A stretch of DNA of 64,000 nt, from NCBI RefSeq assembly GCF_033100795.1, contig NZ_JAWLVI010000002.1, positions 1 to 64,000 on the forward strand. Direction: 5' to 3'. The DNA comes from Pseudothioclava sp033100795. GTDB taxonomy: Bacteria > Pseudomonadota > Alphaproteobacteria > Rhodobacterales > Rhodobacteraceae. The translations under genes and the position numbers were made by a program. Positions 6,500 through 15,059 of this stretch are shown in pieces (within the stretch, counting starts at the first letter, position 1; each line of letters opens with the position of its first letter). Below the pieces are notes generated by a model, which saw only the letters and a program-made list of their open reading frames with translations, did not search any database and was not told where the DNA came from.

Positions 6500-7930
6500 T
6501 TATTTCCACTGTCCGGAGTGCCATGCCTCCTGATCCAGATCCAGATCCGCGAATCCCTCGGGATCGAAGACCGGTCGCGCGACGCCTCGTTTCAGCTGTG
6601 TCCGAAAATCGTCAACCGCGCGCATCGCCACCGGGAAGAGCATCATGATGGCAACAAGGTTCACAACAGCCAGCACACCCATAAGGGGGTCCGCGAAGAA
6701 GAACACCGACGTCGCCGAAGGGGCCGTCGCCCCAAGGAACACCACACCCAGAATCGCGGCACGAAGAACTGTGCGGGCAATCTTGGAATCGGTCATCACC
6801 GCGAGGGCGTTCTCGCCCAGATAGGAGTTGTAGATCAGCGACGAGAACGCGAAGAGCACGATCGCAACCGTCAGAACATATTTCGACCATTCGCCGATAT
6901 GCCCCGCAAGCGACTGCTGCGTCAGGACGACCCCGTCGATACCTTCAGCGCCCGACACATAGACATCCCCCAGCAGGATGATCATCGCGGTGCAGGTGCA
7001 GATCACCATCGTATCGATGAACACCGAGAACGCCTGCGTTACCCCCTGGCTCACCGGGTGACGCACCAGCGCGGTTGCGGCCACGTTGGGCGCCGAACCC
7101 AGCCCCGCTTCGTTCGAGAACAGACCGCGACGCAAGCCCTGCGCAATCGCGGCGCCCATACCGCCAGCGACAGCCTGATCAAGACCAAAGGCCGAACGGA
7201 CAATTTGCACAAGAACAGAGGGCACTTCGGTGATATTGAGCATGATGACAAGAATGGCGACCGCAAGATAAAGAACCGCCATCACCGGCACGACGACATC
7301 CGCCGCCTTGGCGATGCGCCGGATCCCGCCGAAAATGACCAGCCCCGTCACAACGGTGATCAAAGCCCCCGTCACAACACGGCTCAGCCCAAAGGCTTCA
7401 TGCACGGCGCCGGCCATCGTGTTGCCCTGAAACGCGTTGAACCCAAGACCGAAAGCCGCAAGCAGGCAGACCGCGTAGACGACGGCCATCCAATTGTAGC
7501 GCGCGCCCAGGCCGTGACGGATATAATCCGCCGGACCGCCACGGAAGCTGCCCTCGCCATCGCGACGCTTGAACATCTGCGCCAGCGTGCATTCGATCAG
7601 CGAGGTCGCCATGCCGACCAGCGCAATCGCCCACATCCAGAACACCGCGCCCGGCCCGCCAAGCGAGATCGCCACGGCGACGCCCGCGATATTGCCGCCA
7701 CCAACGCGCCCGCCGACCGAGACAAGCAACGCCTCGCGCGCGGAAATCGCATTCGGATCGGTATTCTGGTTCCGACCGGACAGAACACGGAACATCCGCC
7801 CGAAGAACTCGACCTGCACAAAGCCGGACAGCACCGTGAAGAACACACCGAAAATTACGAGGAGCGGCACAAGCGCCCACCCCCAGGTCAAACTGTCGAC
7901 TGCACCAAACAGCGAACGAAGAAACTCCAC
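6500..7930 (-). CDS. Alanine/glycine:cation symporter (AGCS) family transporter
   Basis: This sodium- or proton-coupled importer of small neutral amino acids is a 476-residue inner-membrane protein with about 10-11 helices. Family signatures are VGGRVGGGNIAGVAVAIS near residue 75, FRGGPADYIRHGLG near 130 and RGLFSNEAGLGSAP near 270. The start is a GTG at 7930 with a strong AGGGGGG site 7 bases before it. Its neighbours on the same strand encode glutaminase, a LysR regulator and glutamate dehydrogenase, so glutamine, alanine or a related amino acid is a plausible substrate. That specificity is inferred from context only. Confidence 0.9.
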   Translation of the reverse strand: MEFLRSLFGAVDSLTWGWALVPLLVIFGVFFTVLSGFVQVEFFGRMFRVLSGRNQNTDPNAISAREALLVSVGGRVGGGNIAGVAVAISLGGPGAVFWMWAIALVGMATSLIECTLAQMFKRRDGEGSFRGGPADYIRHGLGARYNWMAVVYAVCLLAAFGLGFNAFQGNTMAGAVHEAFGLSRVVTGALITVVTGLVIFGGIRRIAKAADVVVPVMAVLYLAVAILVIMLNITEVPSVLVQIVRSAFGLDQAVAGGMGAAIAQGLRRGLFSNEAGLGSAPNVAATALVRHPVSQGVTQAFSVFIDTMVICTCTAMIILLGDVYVSGAEGIDGVVLTQQSLAGHIGEWSKYVLTVAIVLFAFSSLIYNSYLGENALAVMTDSKIARTVLRAAILGVVFLGATAPSATSVFFFADPLMGVLAVVNLVAIMMLFPVAMRAVDDFRTQLKRGVARPVFDPEGFADLDLDQEAWHSGQWK

Positions 7931-8055
7931 CCTATATCCCCCCTAAGAGTTGATCGACGGCAGGCCCGATGCCTGTCCATCTATGGCGATTGTCTTCGGC
8001 AGAGAGGGGGCATTCTGTCCAATGCCAAACCCGCATTGGCGATGCAAAAAATGCA

Positions 8056-8982
8056 TCAACCAAAGACGGACCAGCCCGTAAAACGGGCGATGCGCTCGGC
8101 AGCGTAAGTGCCCATAAGCGAGTTTCCATAAAGGTTTAACCCCGGCGACCAGACCGCAATCGAGGCACGCCCCGGCGCGATGACAAGGATGCCGCCTCCG
8201 ACACCACTTTTTCCCGGCAAACCGACGCGGAAGGCAAAATCGCCCGAGCCGTCATAATGGCCGCAGGTCATCATCAGCGCGTTCAGGCGCCGCGCCTTCT
8301 CGGGCGACAGGATTTGCGGCGCATCAGGCAACTGCGCGATCACACGCCCCGCACGGGCCAGTTGCTCGACCGTCATCTCGATAGCGCATTGATGGAAATA
8401 GGTTCCAAGCGTCAGTTCGGGCGGATTGTGCAGGTTGTCATAAGACTTGAGGTAGTTCGCCAGAGCCACATTGCGAAACCCGGTGCGCGCTTCGGATTCT
8501 GCCACCGCAGGGTCGATATGAATATCGTCATCCTCAGCAGCGGCGCGCAAAAACGCCAGAACCTCGCTCAGCGCATCTTTGGGCGCACGATGCGCCAATA
8601 ACGCATCGGTCGTCACCAAGGCGCCCGCGTTGATAAAGGGATTTCGCGGGCGGCCCTTTTCCTGCTCCAGCAGCAGGATCGAGTCGAACCGCGTTCCCGA
8701 GGGTTCACGACCCACGCGGGTCCATATCTGTTCGCCATTCCGGCCAAGCACGCAGGCAAGCGTAAACACCTTGGAGATGCTCTGGATCGAAAACCGCTCG
8801 GCGCTGGCGCCCGCGCTGATCTGCGTGCCATCGGCAAGCGACACCGACACACCGAATTGCGCTGGATCGACCTTGGCGAGCTCGGGGATGTAATCCGCGA
8901 CCTCGCCCCAGTCTCCACGCGCGGCGATTTCATCCACGAGCCCGTTCAGAAAATGTTTAAGACAGGCGGTCTTAACCCGCAT
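8056..8982 (-). CDS. glsA: Glutaminase
   Basis: It hydrolyses L-glutamine to glutamate and ammonia in the cytoplasm. The protein has 308 residues, normal for the family, with a serine-hydrolase-like fold. The catalytic S-x-x-K is S68-IS-K71 in RFSIQSISKV. Other conserved parts are GREPSGTRFDS, RNPFINAGAL and the C-terminal GLPGKSGVGGGI. The ATG at 8982 lies inside the end of the LysR gene (11-base overlap), which suggests coupled expression. A short GATGCA/TGCATC hairpin lies at the stop, too weak to call a terminator. Confidence 0.92.
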   Translation of the reverse strand: MRVKTACLKHFLNGLVDEIAARGDWGEVADYIPELAKVDPAQFGVSVSLADGTQISAGASAERFSIQSISKVFTLACVLGRNGEQIWTRVGREPSGTRFDSILLLEQEKGRPRNPFINAGALVTTDALLAHRAPKDALSEVLAFLRAAAEDDDIHIDPAVAESEARTGFRNVALANYLKSYDNLHNPPELTLGTYFHQCAIEMTVEQLARAGRVIAQLPDAPQILSPEKARRLNALMMTCGHYDGSGDFAFRVGLPGKSGVGGGILVIAPGRASIAVWSPGLNLYGNSLMGTYAAERIARFTGWSVFG

Positions 8983-9880
8983 TCTGTGCCTCGTTTACAA
9001 GCGCGGCCCAAAGCGCCTCGATCTCGGGCGCCAAGGCACGACGCGGGCGATAGGCGCAGATGTCGATGTCCAGCGCCCATTCCGACCCGCCGATCGGGCC
9101 GATGACCCGCGCCGAGGCGGCATCGACAGCGCTTTCGGGCAGCCACCCCACACCATAGCCCGCCGCGATGACCTCTTTGAGGACATCCGACATATCGCAT
9201 TGCACCGTCACCTTATAGCTTGGCGGCGCAGACGAACGCTCCAGCACATGCTCGAACAGGCGCATGAAATAGGCGCGGTGCGAATAGGCAATCAGGGGGA
9301 ACGGCGCGCGTGCATTGCCCGGAAAGCCAAAGCCCGCGCGCTGCTTTTCATCCAGAACAGCGTAGGGGGTGAACCGGTCCCGGCGCACCACCAGACGTTC
9401 TTGCGCGTCGGAATGCACGGGGCTCGGCAGGGCCGCGCTGTCATGGCACAACAGAATATCCGCATCCCCTGCCAGATAGCGCGCCGTCACCTCATGCGTG
9501 TTCCCCACGATCACCGAGAACGAGGACTTCACCCTCCCCCCCAGCATCTGGAGCACCCATTTGAAATCGGACCGCGCCAACACGTTGGGCGTCGCGATCC
9601 GAACCTGTGACATCAGCTCGAACTGGTTGCCGCGAATTTTCGAGCGCGCCCCCAGCAGGCGTTCGACCGAGGCGGCAGCCTCCTCGCGGAACTGTTCACC
9701 CGCTTCGGTCAGCCGGACCGGCGTCGCCCCTTTGACGATCAGCGCCGTTCCGACCCAATGTTCAAGCGACTGTATTCGCCGGCTAAAGGCCGCCTGCGAG
9801 ACATTCCGAAACTCTGCCGCACGGGTAAAGTTCCGCATCTCGACGAGGGCGAGGAAGTCCTCAAGCCAGCGAATGTCCAT
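8972..9880 (-). CDS. LysR-family transcriptional regulator
   Basis: This 302-residue protein has an N-terminal winged helix-turn-helix (residues about 1-60; MDIRWLEDFLALVEMRNFTRAAEF, then NVSQAAFSRRIQSLE) and a C-terminal periplasmic-binding-like effector domain. It lies between glutamate dehydrogenase and glutaminase on the same strand, overlapping glsA by 11 bases. LysR proteins usually control neighbouring genes, so the Gln/Glu block is the likely target. Unlike most LysR genes it is not divergent from its target. Confidence 0.88.
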   Translation of the reverse strand: MDIRWLEDFLALVEMRNFTRAAEFRNVSQAAFSRRIQSLEHWVGTALIVKGATPVRLTEAGEQFREEAAASVERLLGARSKIRGNQFELMSQVRIATPNVLARSDFKWVLQMLGGRVKSSFSVIVGNTHEVTARYLAGDADILLCHDSAALPSPVHSDAQERLVVRRDRFTPYAVLDEKQRAGFGFPGNARAPFPLIAYSHRAYFMRLFEHVLERSSAPPSYKVTVQCDMSDVLKEVIAAGYGVGWLPESAVDAASARVIGPIGGSEWALDIDICAYRPRRALAPEIEALWAALVNEAQNAG

Positions 9881-9892
9881 CTGGAGCGCCTT

Positions 9893-11293
9893 TTACAATC
9901 CGATCGCGCGATAATAGTCCGCGATGCGCGCGATGGAAACGGCATAGGCGGCGGTGCGCAGATTGGCGTCGGGCAGAACCTTCTGGTGCGCGGCAATCTC
10001 GTTGAAGGCGCGCATCATCACCTCTTCCAGACCCGAGCGCACAAGGTCGATCTCCTGCGTGTCGCGCGCGATCTCATTGCGCAACTCTTCCGCAAGCGAC
10101 TGGCCCGAAAGCTGTTCCAGCGCGCTGACCATCGTGGCGCCTGCGCTGATTTTCTGGCGCCGCTCCATCAGACCGAAGGGCAGGTGCGTGATGTTCTTGA
10201 CCCATTCGAAATAGCTGACGACCACGCCACCCGCGTTGACGAAGAGGTCGGGCATGATGCGGATGCCGCGTTTGCTCAGGCATTCTTCGGCGGCGGCAGT
10301 CACGGGGCCGTTTGCAGCCTCGACGATCAGTTCGTAATTGACCGCTTCGCAATTTGCCTCGGTGATCGCGTTTTCCTTGGCTGCCGGGATCAGAATATCC
10401 GCAGCCATATGGGTCAGACCCTCGGCGCTTGGCACAGTCTCGGCACCCGCAAAGCCGGAGACCGATCCGGTCGCGCGGCGATGCTCGGCCACGGCCTCGA
10501 CATCAAGACCCGCAGGATTGAAAATCGCCGCGTCATGCTCGACGACACCTACGATCTTGGCACCATCCTCGGCCAGAAACTTCGCGGCGTGATAGCCCAC
10601 GTTACCGAAGCCCTGCACGACGACGGTCAGACCTTTGACGGTTTTCTGCCCCGCAACGGGGGGCATATCGGGGTGCGCCATATAGGCCCGCACCGCGTAT
10701 TGCACGCCCCGCCCCGTTGCCTCGACACGGCCCTCGATACCACCGCGCGACACGGGCTTGCCGGTCACGCAGGCGCTGACGTTCATCGCGTCGGCGCGGC
10801 CCGTCTTACGATATTCATCCGCAATCCACGCCATCTCGCGTTCGCCGGTTCCCATATCGGGGGCGGGCACGTTGCGGCCCGGATGGATCAGGTCGCGCCG
10901 CGCAAGCTCTTGCGTGAAGCGCCGCGTGATGCGTTCCAGTTCATCTTCGGTCCAGTCGGACGGGTTGATCTTCAGCGCGCCCTTAGACCCCCCGAAAGGC
11001 ACGTTCACCAGCGCGCATTTCAGGCTCATCAGCGCGGCCAGCGCCTCGACCTCGTCCATATTCGCGTCGGGCGCATAGCGGATGCCGCCCTTGGCCGGTT
11101 CGATGTGCTCGCTATGAACCGAGCGCCAGCCCTCGAAGCTGTAGATCCGCCCGCGCAGCTTCACCCCAAAGCGCACCGTATAGGTCGAGTTGCACTGGGT
11201 GATCCGCTCGGCCAACCCCTCGGGCAGGGGCAGATGCGGCGTGGCGTTTCCGATAAAGCGTTCGACGTTGGCAAAGAATTTCTGATCCGACAT
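9893..11293 (-). CDS. Glu/Leu/Phe/Val dehydrogenase (glutamate dehydrogenase type)
   Basis: It catalyses oxidative deamination of glutamate (or another amino acid) to the 2-oxo acid. The start at 11293 gives MSDQKFFANVERF and 466 residues, preceded by an AGGAAA site. The substrate domain has EPAKGGIRYAP and the catalytic lysine K104 in VPFGGSKGAL; NVPAPDMGTG and the Rossmann GFGNVGYHAA follow. Next to glutaminase it would complete glutamine to 2-oxoglutarate. The family alone does not fix the substrate, but context favours glutamate. Confidence 0.88.
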   Translation of the reverse strand: MSDQKFFANVERFIGNATPHLPLPEGLAERITQCNSTYTVRFGVKLRGRIYSFEGWRSVHSEHIEPAKGGIRYAPDANMDEVEALAALMSLKCALVNVPFGGSKGALKINPSDWTEDELERITRRFTQELARRDLIHPGRNVPAPDMGTGEREMAWIADEYRKTGRADAMNVSACVTGKPVSRGGIEGRVEATGRGVQYAVRAYMAHPDMPPVAGQKTVKGLTVVVQGFGNVGYHAAKFLAEDGAKIVGVVEHDAAIFNPAGLDVEAVAEHRRATGSVSGFAGAETVPSAEGLTHMAADILIPAAKENAITEANCEAVNYELIVEAANGPVTAAAEECLSKRGIRIMPDLFVNAGGVVVSYFEWVKNITHLPFGLMERRQKISAGATMVSALEQLSGQSLAEELRNEIARDTQEIDLVRSGLEEVMMRAFNEIAAHQKVLPDANLRTAAYAVSIARIADYYRAIGL

Positions 11294-11401
11294 TTGTCCG
11301 GTTTCCTGTGATGCCTGCACCGCGCGTGGCGGCCCTGTGGCGCCACCAAGCGCGCCTTGGCGCACAAAGTCCAATGCGGAAACTGCATAGGCGATGCGGG
11401 A

Positions 11402-11438
11402 AAAACATAGGCGCCGGAAAGGGCTGCTTTCCGACGCC
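11402..11438 (-). terminator. Terminator of the pst-pho operon
   Basis: Arms GGCGCCGGAAAG (11410-11421) and CTTTCCGACGCC (11427-11438) pair with one mismatch. On the minus strand CTATGTTTTT follows. It lies 26 bases past the phoB stop. Confidence 0.8.
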
Positions 11439-11463
11439 TTGAAACGAACCCCTAACCGGTATC

Positions 11464-12150
11464 TCAGCCGAGCGAATACCCCGCGCCGCGCACCGTGCGG
11501 ATCGGGTCTTCGCCGCCGTGCACCATCAGCGCCTTGCGCAACCGACCGACATGCACGTCGATCGTGCGGGTCTCGACATACAGATCACGGCCCCAGACAC
11601 GATCCAGAAGCTGCTCGCGCGTCCAGACCCGTTTGGGCTTTTCCATGAATGTTGCCAACAGCCGGAACTCGGTCGGGCCAACCGAAATCTGCTTGCCGTC
11701 GCGATAGACGCGGTGTTCCTCGGCATCGAGCATCAGGTCATCATATTCCAGACGCTCGCCAACCGAGGCCGGGCGCGTGCGGCGCAACTGCGTGCGCACC
11801 CGCGCCATCAGTTCGACCACCGAGAAGGGCTTGACCATATAGTCGTCGGCGCCGGTCTCAAGGCCGCGCACCTTGTCGACCTCGTCGGCGCGGGCCGAGA
11901 GCATGATGATCGGGATCGCACGCGTTTCGTTGCGGGCCTTCAGCCGACGGCAAACCTCGATCCCCGAGAGCTTGGGCAGCATCCAGTCCAGCAAGATCAG
12001 ATCGGGCAATTCCTCGATCGCGCGCAAAAGCGCCTCTTCGCCATCGGGAGCAAGCAGAACACGAAACCCGTCTGCCTCCAGATTATAGCGCAGCACCTCG
12101 GCGATGGCGCTTTCATCCTCGACGGTCAGAACGGTGGGCTGTCGTTGCAT
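11464..12150 (-). CDS. phoB: Phosphate regulon response regulator PhoB
   Basis: This OmpR-type response regulator activates phosphate-starvation genes at PHO boxes. The 228 residues hold a receiver domain (phospho-acceptor D55 in LILLDWMLPKLSG, E11/D12 acidic pair) and a C-terminal winged helix (about 130-228; PTEFRLLATFMEKPKRVWTREQLLDRVWG split across the recognition region, then TIDVHVGRLRKAL). It is the last gene of pstSCAB-phoU-phoB. The kinase gene phoR is not next to it. Confidence 0.95.
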   Translation of the reverse strand: MQRQPTVLTVEDESAIAEVLRYNLEADGFRVLLAPDGEEALLRAIEELPDLILLDWMLPKLSGIEVCRRLKARNETRAIPIIMLSARADEVDKVRGLETGADDYMVKPFSVVELMARVRTQLRRTRPASVGERLEYDDLMLDAEEHRVYRDGKQISVGPTEFRLLATFMEKPKRVWTREQLLDRVWGRDLYVETRTIDVHVGRLRKALMVHGGEDPIRTVRGAGYSLG

Positions 12151-12174
12151 CGCGGCCTCCCTTGCGAACCGGGG

Positions 12175-12888
12175 TTACTTGTCTTGCGCCAGCGGCGTAA
12201 CCGAGGTCTTATCGGCCCGCACCCGTTCATCAGGACGCACGCCTTCGACCAGATAGATCAGCTCTTCGGCGATGGTCGTGACATGATCGCCCATCCGCTC
12301 GACGTTCTTGGCAATGAAATGCAGGTGCATCGCCGAGGTAATCGTGCGCGGGTCTTCCATCATATGGGTCAGCAACATGCGAAACAGCGAGTTATAGATC
12401 TGGTCCACATCCTCATCGCGGGCACGGATTTCATGCGCCGCCGCCACATCCAGACGCACATAAGCATCCAGCACATCATGCAGCATGGTTTCCACATGGC
12501 GCGACATGCGGCGCAAGGTGCCGATGGCCGAGCCGATCTGGTCGCCCGACGAAAGCACGATACTGCGCTTGGCGATATTCTTGGCGTAATCCCCGATCCG
12601 CTCAAGGCTGCCCGCCACTTTGATCGCGCCCAGAACCAGACGCATATCCTTGGCCGCAGGCGCACGAAGCGCAATCAGCTTGGCGGATTCGTCATAGATC
12701 AGCTCTTCCAGCTGATCGAGTGCCTTGTCGCCCGCGCGGACCTGCGTGGCCAGTTCGGCATCACTGGCTTCAAGCGCCGTCATCGCATCGCGAAGCGCCT
12801 GCTCGGCCAATCCGCCCAAGCGCATCAGATGGGCCTGAATCGCCTCAAGGTCGCGGTCGAAGGCGGACATGATATGTTCGTGGTGCAT
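12175..12888 (-). CDS. phoU: Phosphate signalling protein PhoU
   Basis: This is a negative modulator of phosphate signalling that links PstB to PhoR. The 237-residue all-helical protein has two PhoU repeats; each carries a helical E/DxxxD pattern such as GSLERIGDYAKNIAKR (first repeat) and KNVERMGDHVTTIAEEL (second repeat). A second in-frame ATG at 12870 (MSAFDRDLEAIQ) is an alternative start. It is 11 bases from pstB and 24 bases from phoB. Confidence 0.95.
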   Translation of the reverse strand: MHHEHIMSAFDRDLEAIQAHLMRLGGLAEQALRDAMTALEASDAELATQVRAGDKALDQLEELIYDESAKLIALRAPAAKDMRLVLGAIKVAGSLERIGDYAKNIAKRSIVLSSGDQIGSAIGTLRRMSRHVETMLHDVLDAYVRLDVAAAHEIRARDEDVDQIYNSLFRMLLTHMMEDPRTITSAMHLHFIAKNVERMGDHVTTIAEELIYLVEGVRPDERVRADKTSVTPLAQDK

Positions 12889-12899
12889 CGTAGCCTCCG

Positions 12900-13694
12900 T
12901 CAGCCGATCCGGCCAGTGATATAGGACTCGGTGCGCGGGTCCGTGGGATTGGTGAAAATCTGCGAGGTCTCGCCGAACTCGACGAGGTTCCCAAGATGGA
13001 AGAACGCCGTGCGCTGACTGACGCGGGCTGCCTGCTGCATCGAGTGCGTCACGATCACCACCGAGAATTGCGCCCGCAACTCGTCGATCAGTTCCTCGAC
13101 CTGAGCGGTCGCAATCGGGTCAAGCGCCGAGCAAGGCTCGTCCATCAGCAGAACTTCGGGACTGGTCGCCACGGCGCGCGCAATGCAAAGGCGCTGCTGC
13201 TGGCCGCCCGAAAGACCGGTGCCCGGTGCATGAAGGCGATCCTTGACCTCGTTCCAAAGTGCCGCCTTGCGCAGCGAGCTTTCGACGATCTCGTCCAGCT
13301 CGGCCTTCGAGCGCGTCAGCCCGTGGATCTTGGGGCCGTAAGCCACGTTATCGTAGATCGACTTCGGGAAGGGGTTGGGTTTCTGGAACACCATACCAAC
13401 GCGGGCGCGCAGTTGCACCGGATCGACGCGCTTGTCGTAGATGTCTTCACCATCCAGCGTGATCGAGCCTTCGACGCGGCACACGTCAATCGTGTCGTTC
13501 ATCCGGTTCAGGGTGCGCAGGAAGGTCGACTTACCACAGCCAGACGGACCAATGAACGCCGTCACCGTCTTGTCCAGAATGTCGATGCCGACATCCTTGA
13601 TGGCGTGGGTGTCACCATAGAAAACCTGCACATCACGGGCGGCGATCTTGATCTCTTCGCTGGTCACGGCTTGCTCCAGTCGCATGTCATTCAT
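12900..13694 (-). CDS. pstB: Phosphate ABC transporter ATP-binding protein PstB
   Basis: This 264-residue ATPase powers the high-affinity phosphate importer. Walker A is at residues 49-57 (GPSGCGKST), the ABC signature is LSGGQQQRLCIARA and Walker B is VLLMDEPCSALDP, followed by the switch His in VIVTHSMQQA. The ends FFHLGNLVEFGET and ESYITGRIG are typical of PstB. It lies 15 bases after pstA in the same operon. Confidence 0.97.
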   Translation of the reverse strand: MNDMRLEQAVTSEEIKIAARDVQVFYGDTHAIKDVGIDILDKTVTAFIGPSGCGKSTFLRTLNRMNDTIDVCRVEGSITLDGEDIYDKRVDPVQLRARVGMVFQKPNPFPKSIYDNVAYGPKIHGLTRSKAELDEIVESSLRKAALWNEVKDRLHAPGTGLSGGQQQRLCIARAVATSPEVLLMDEPCSALDPIATAQVEELIDELRAQFSVVIVTHSMQQAARVSQRTAFFHLGNLVEFGETSQIFTNPTDPRTESYITGRIG

Positions 13695-13709
13695 TTTTGT
13701 GTTTCCTTA

Positions 13710-15059
13710 TCACCAGCGACGCTCAAAGCGGCGGCGCAGGATAATGGCCAGCGTGTTCATCACCACGAGGAAGGCCAGAAGAACGATAATTGCCCCCGAG
13801 GCGCGCTCGACAAAGGCCGGGTCGGCGCGTTGGGTCCAGTTATAGACCTGCACGGGCAGAGCCGAGGCCGGATCGAACAGACCGTCGAACGGTGCGCCCG
13901 GGTATTCGCGCACAAAGGCCACCATCCCGATCAGCAGAAGCGGCGCTGTTTCGCCAAGCGCCTGCGCCAGACCGATAATCAGGCCGGTCAGAATGCCAGG
14001 CGCAGCCAGCGGCAGCACATGGTGGAACACCGATTGCATCTTTGACGCACCAACGCCAAGCGCAGCATCGCGGATCGAGGGCGGCACAGCCTTCAGGGCA
14101 GCGCGCGCCGGAATAATCACGCGCGGCAGCGTCATCAGCGTCAGCACCAGACCACCCACGATCGGAGCCGACTGCGGCAGGCCCGCGAAGTTGATGAAGA
14201 TCGCAAGCCCAAGGATGCCGAACACGATCGAGGGCACCGCCGCGAGGTTCGCGATGTTCACTTCGATCAGATCGGTGAATTTGTTTTTCGGGGCGAATTC
14301 CTCAAGGTAGATCGAGGCCGCCACACCAATCGGCGGCGCCAGCAGCAGCACCACCAGCATCATATAAACCGAGCCAAGGATCGCGACACCCAGACCCGCC
14401 GCCTCGGGGCGTTGGTCGGACGCATCGGGCGCGGTGATGAAATCGAGATTGAAGGTCTTTGACAGATAGCCCTTGTCCTTCAAGGCATCGGCCAGGTGCA
14501 GCTGCGCGGGCGAGACGTTGCTGTCCAGTTCGGCGCTTTCCATCGAGACGCGGCCCTTGAAATAGCCGTCGATCCGGCCATTCGCCAACAGATCGAAGGT
14601 GACGGTCTGACCGATCAGATCGGGGTTCGCCAGAACCTCGTCGCGCAGCGTCGCCGCCGCTTCTTTCGAGATGATCGCCTCGGCGTCCTTGTCGGACAGC
14701 CCTTCGATCACGATCCCCTCTTTCGCGATCAGATCTACCATCGCCGCCTTGATCAGCTTGCCGTAACCGATGGTGGTGACTTTCTTCATCACCTCGGGGT
14801 CACGCGTGCCCTTCTTGTCTACAATCGCTTCCGCAATCGTCACCGGCAGATGCACACGGGTCTGCGTGAACGCAGACAGGCCATTCCCGAAGATCGAGAT
14901 CAGCAGCATGGCCAGCGCCAAGAGCGCCACGATCACAGCGCCCAGACCGTAGGCACGGAAGCGGGCTTCGGCTTTGTTGCGGCGCATGGTGCGCGCGTCA
15001 GCAGCCAGCAACGAGGCTTTGGGCTGGCCCGCGTTGGCGTTGGTCGAGAGATCGGTCAT
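13710..15059 (-). CDS. pstA: Phosphate ABC transporter permease PstA (long form)
   Basis: This permease subunit has 449 residues, about 150 more than E. coli PstA. The extra N-terminal part (roughly residues 35-215) has one membrane helix and a periplasmic region, matching the DUF3333 domain usual in alphaproteobacterial PstA. The C-terminal permease core has the coupling motif ALGVGASKMQSVFHHVLPLAAPG in two parts and the VALAQALGETAPLL-like region (LAQALGETAPLLLIG). It overlaps pstC by 4 bases. Confidence 0.93.
   Translation of the reverse strand: MTDLSTNANAGQPKASLLAADARTMRRNKAEARFRAYGLGAVIVALLALAMLLISIFGNGLSAFTQTRVHLPVTIAEAIVDKKGTRDPEVMKKVTTIGYGKLIKAAMVDLIAKEGIVIEGLSDKDAEAIISKEAAATLRDEVLANPDLIGQTVTFDLLANGRIDGYFKGRVSMESAELDSNVSPAQLHLADALKDKGYLSKTFNLDFITAPDASDQRPEAAGLGVAILGSVYMMLVVLLLAPPIGVAASIYLEEFAPKNKFTDLIEVNIANLAAVPSIVFGILGLAIFINFAGLPQSAPIVGGLVLTLMTLPRVIIPARAALKAVPPSIRDAALGVGASKMQSVFHHVLPLAAPGILTGLIIGLAQALGETAPLLLIGMVAFVREYPGAPFDGLFDPASALPVQVYNWTQRADPAFVERASGAIIVLLAFLVVMNTLAIILRRRFERRW

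Noticed and set aside
8041..8058. GATGCA/TGCATC hairpin at the glsA stop as a terminator
   Set aside because: The arms are only six bases, the stem overlaps the stop codon, and the A/T run lies in the loop.
6347..8107. 586-residue frame on the plus strand
   Set aside because: It is the antisense shadow of the AGCS symporter gene; Arg/His-rich composition and no homology.
9758..11311. 517-residue frame on the plus strand
   Set aside because: It is antisense to the glutamate dehydrogenase gene, with typical high-GC mirror-frame composition.
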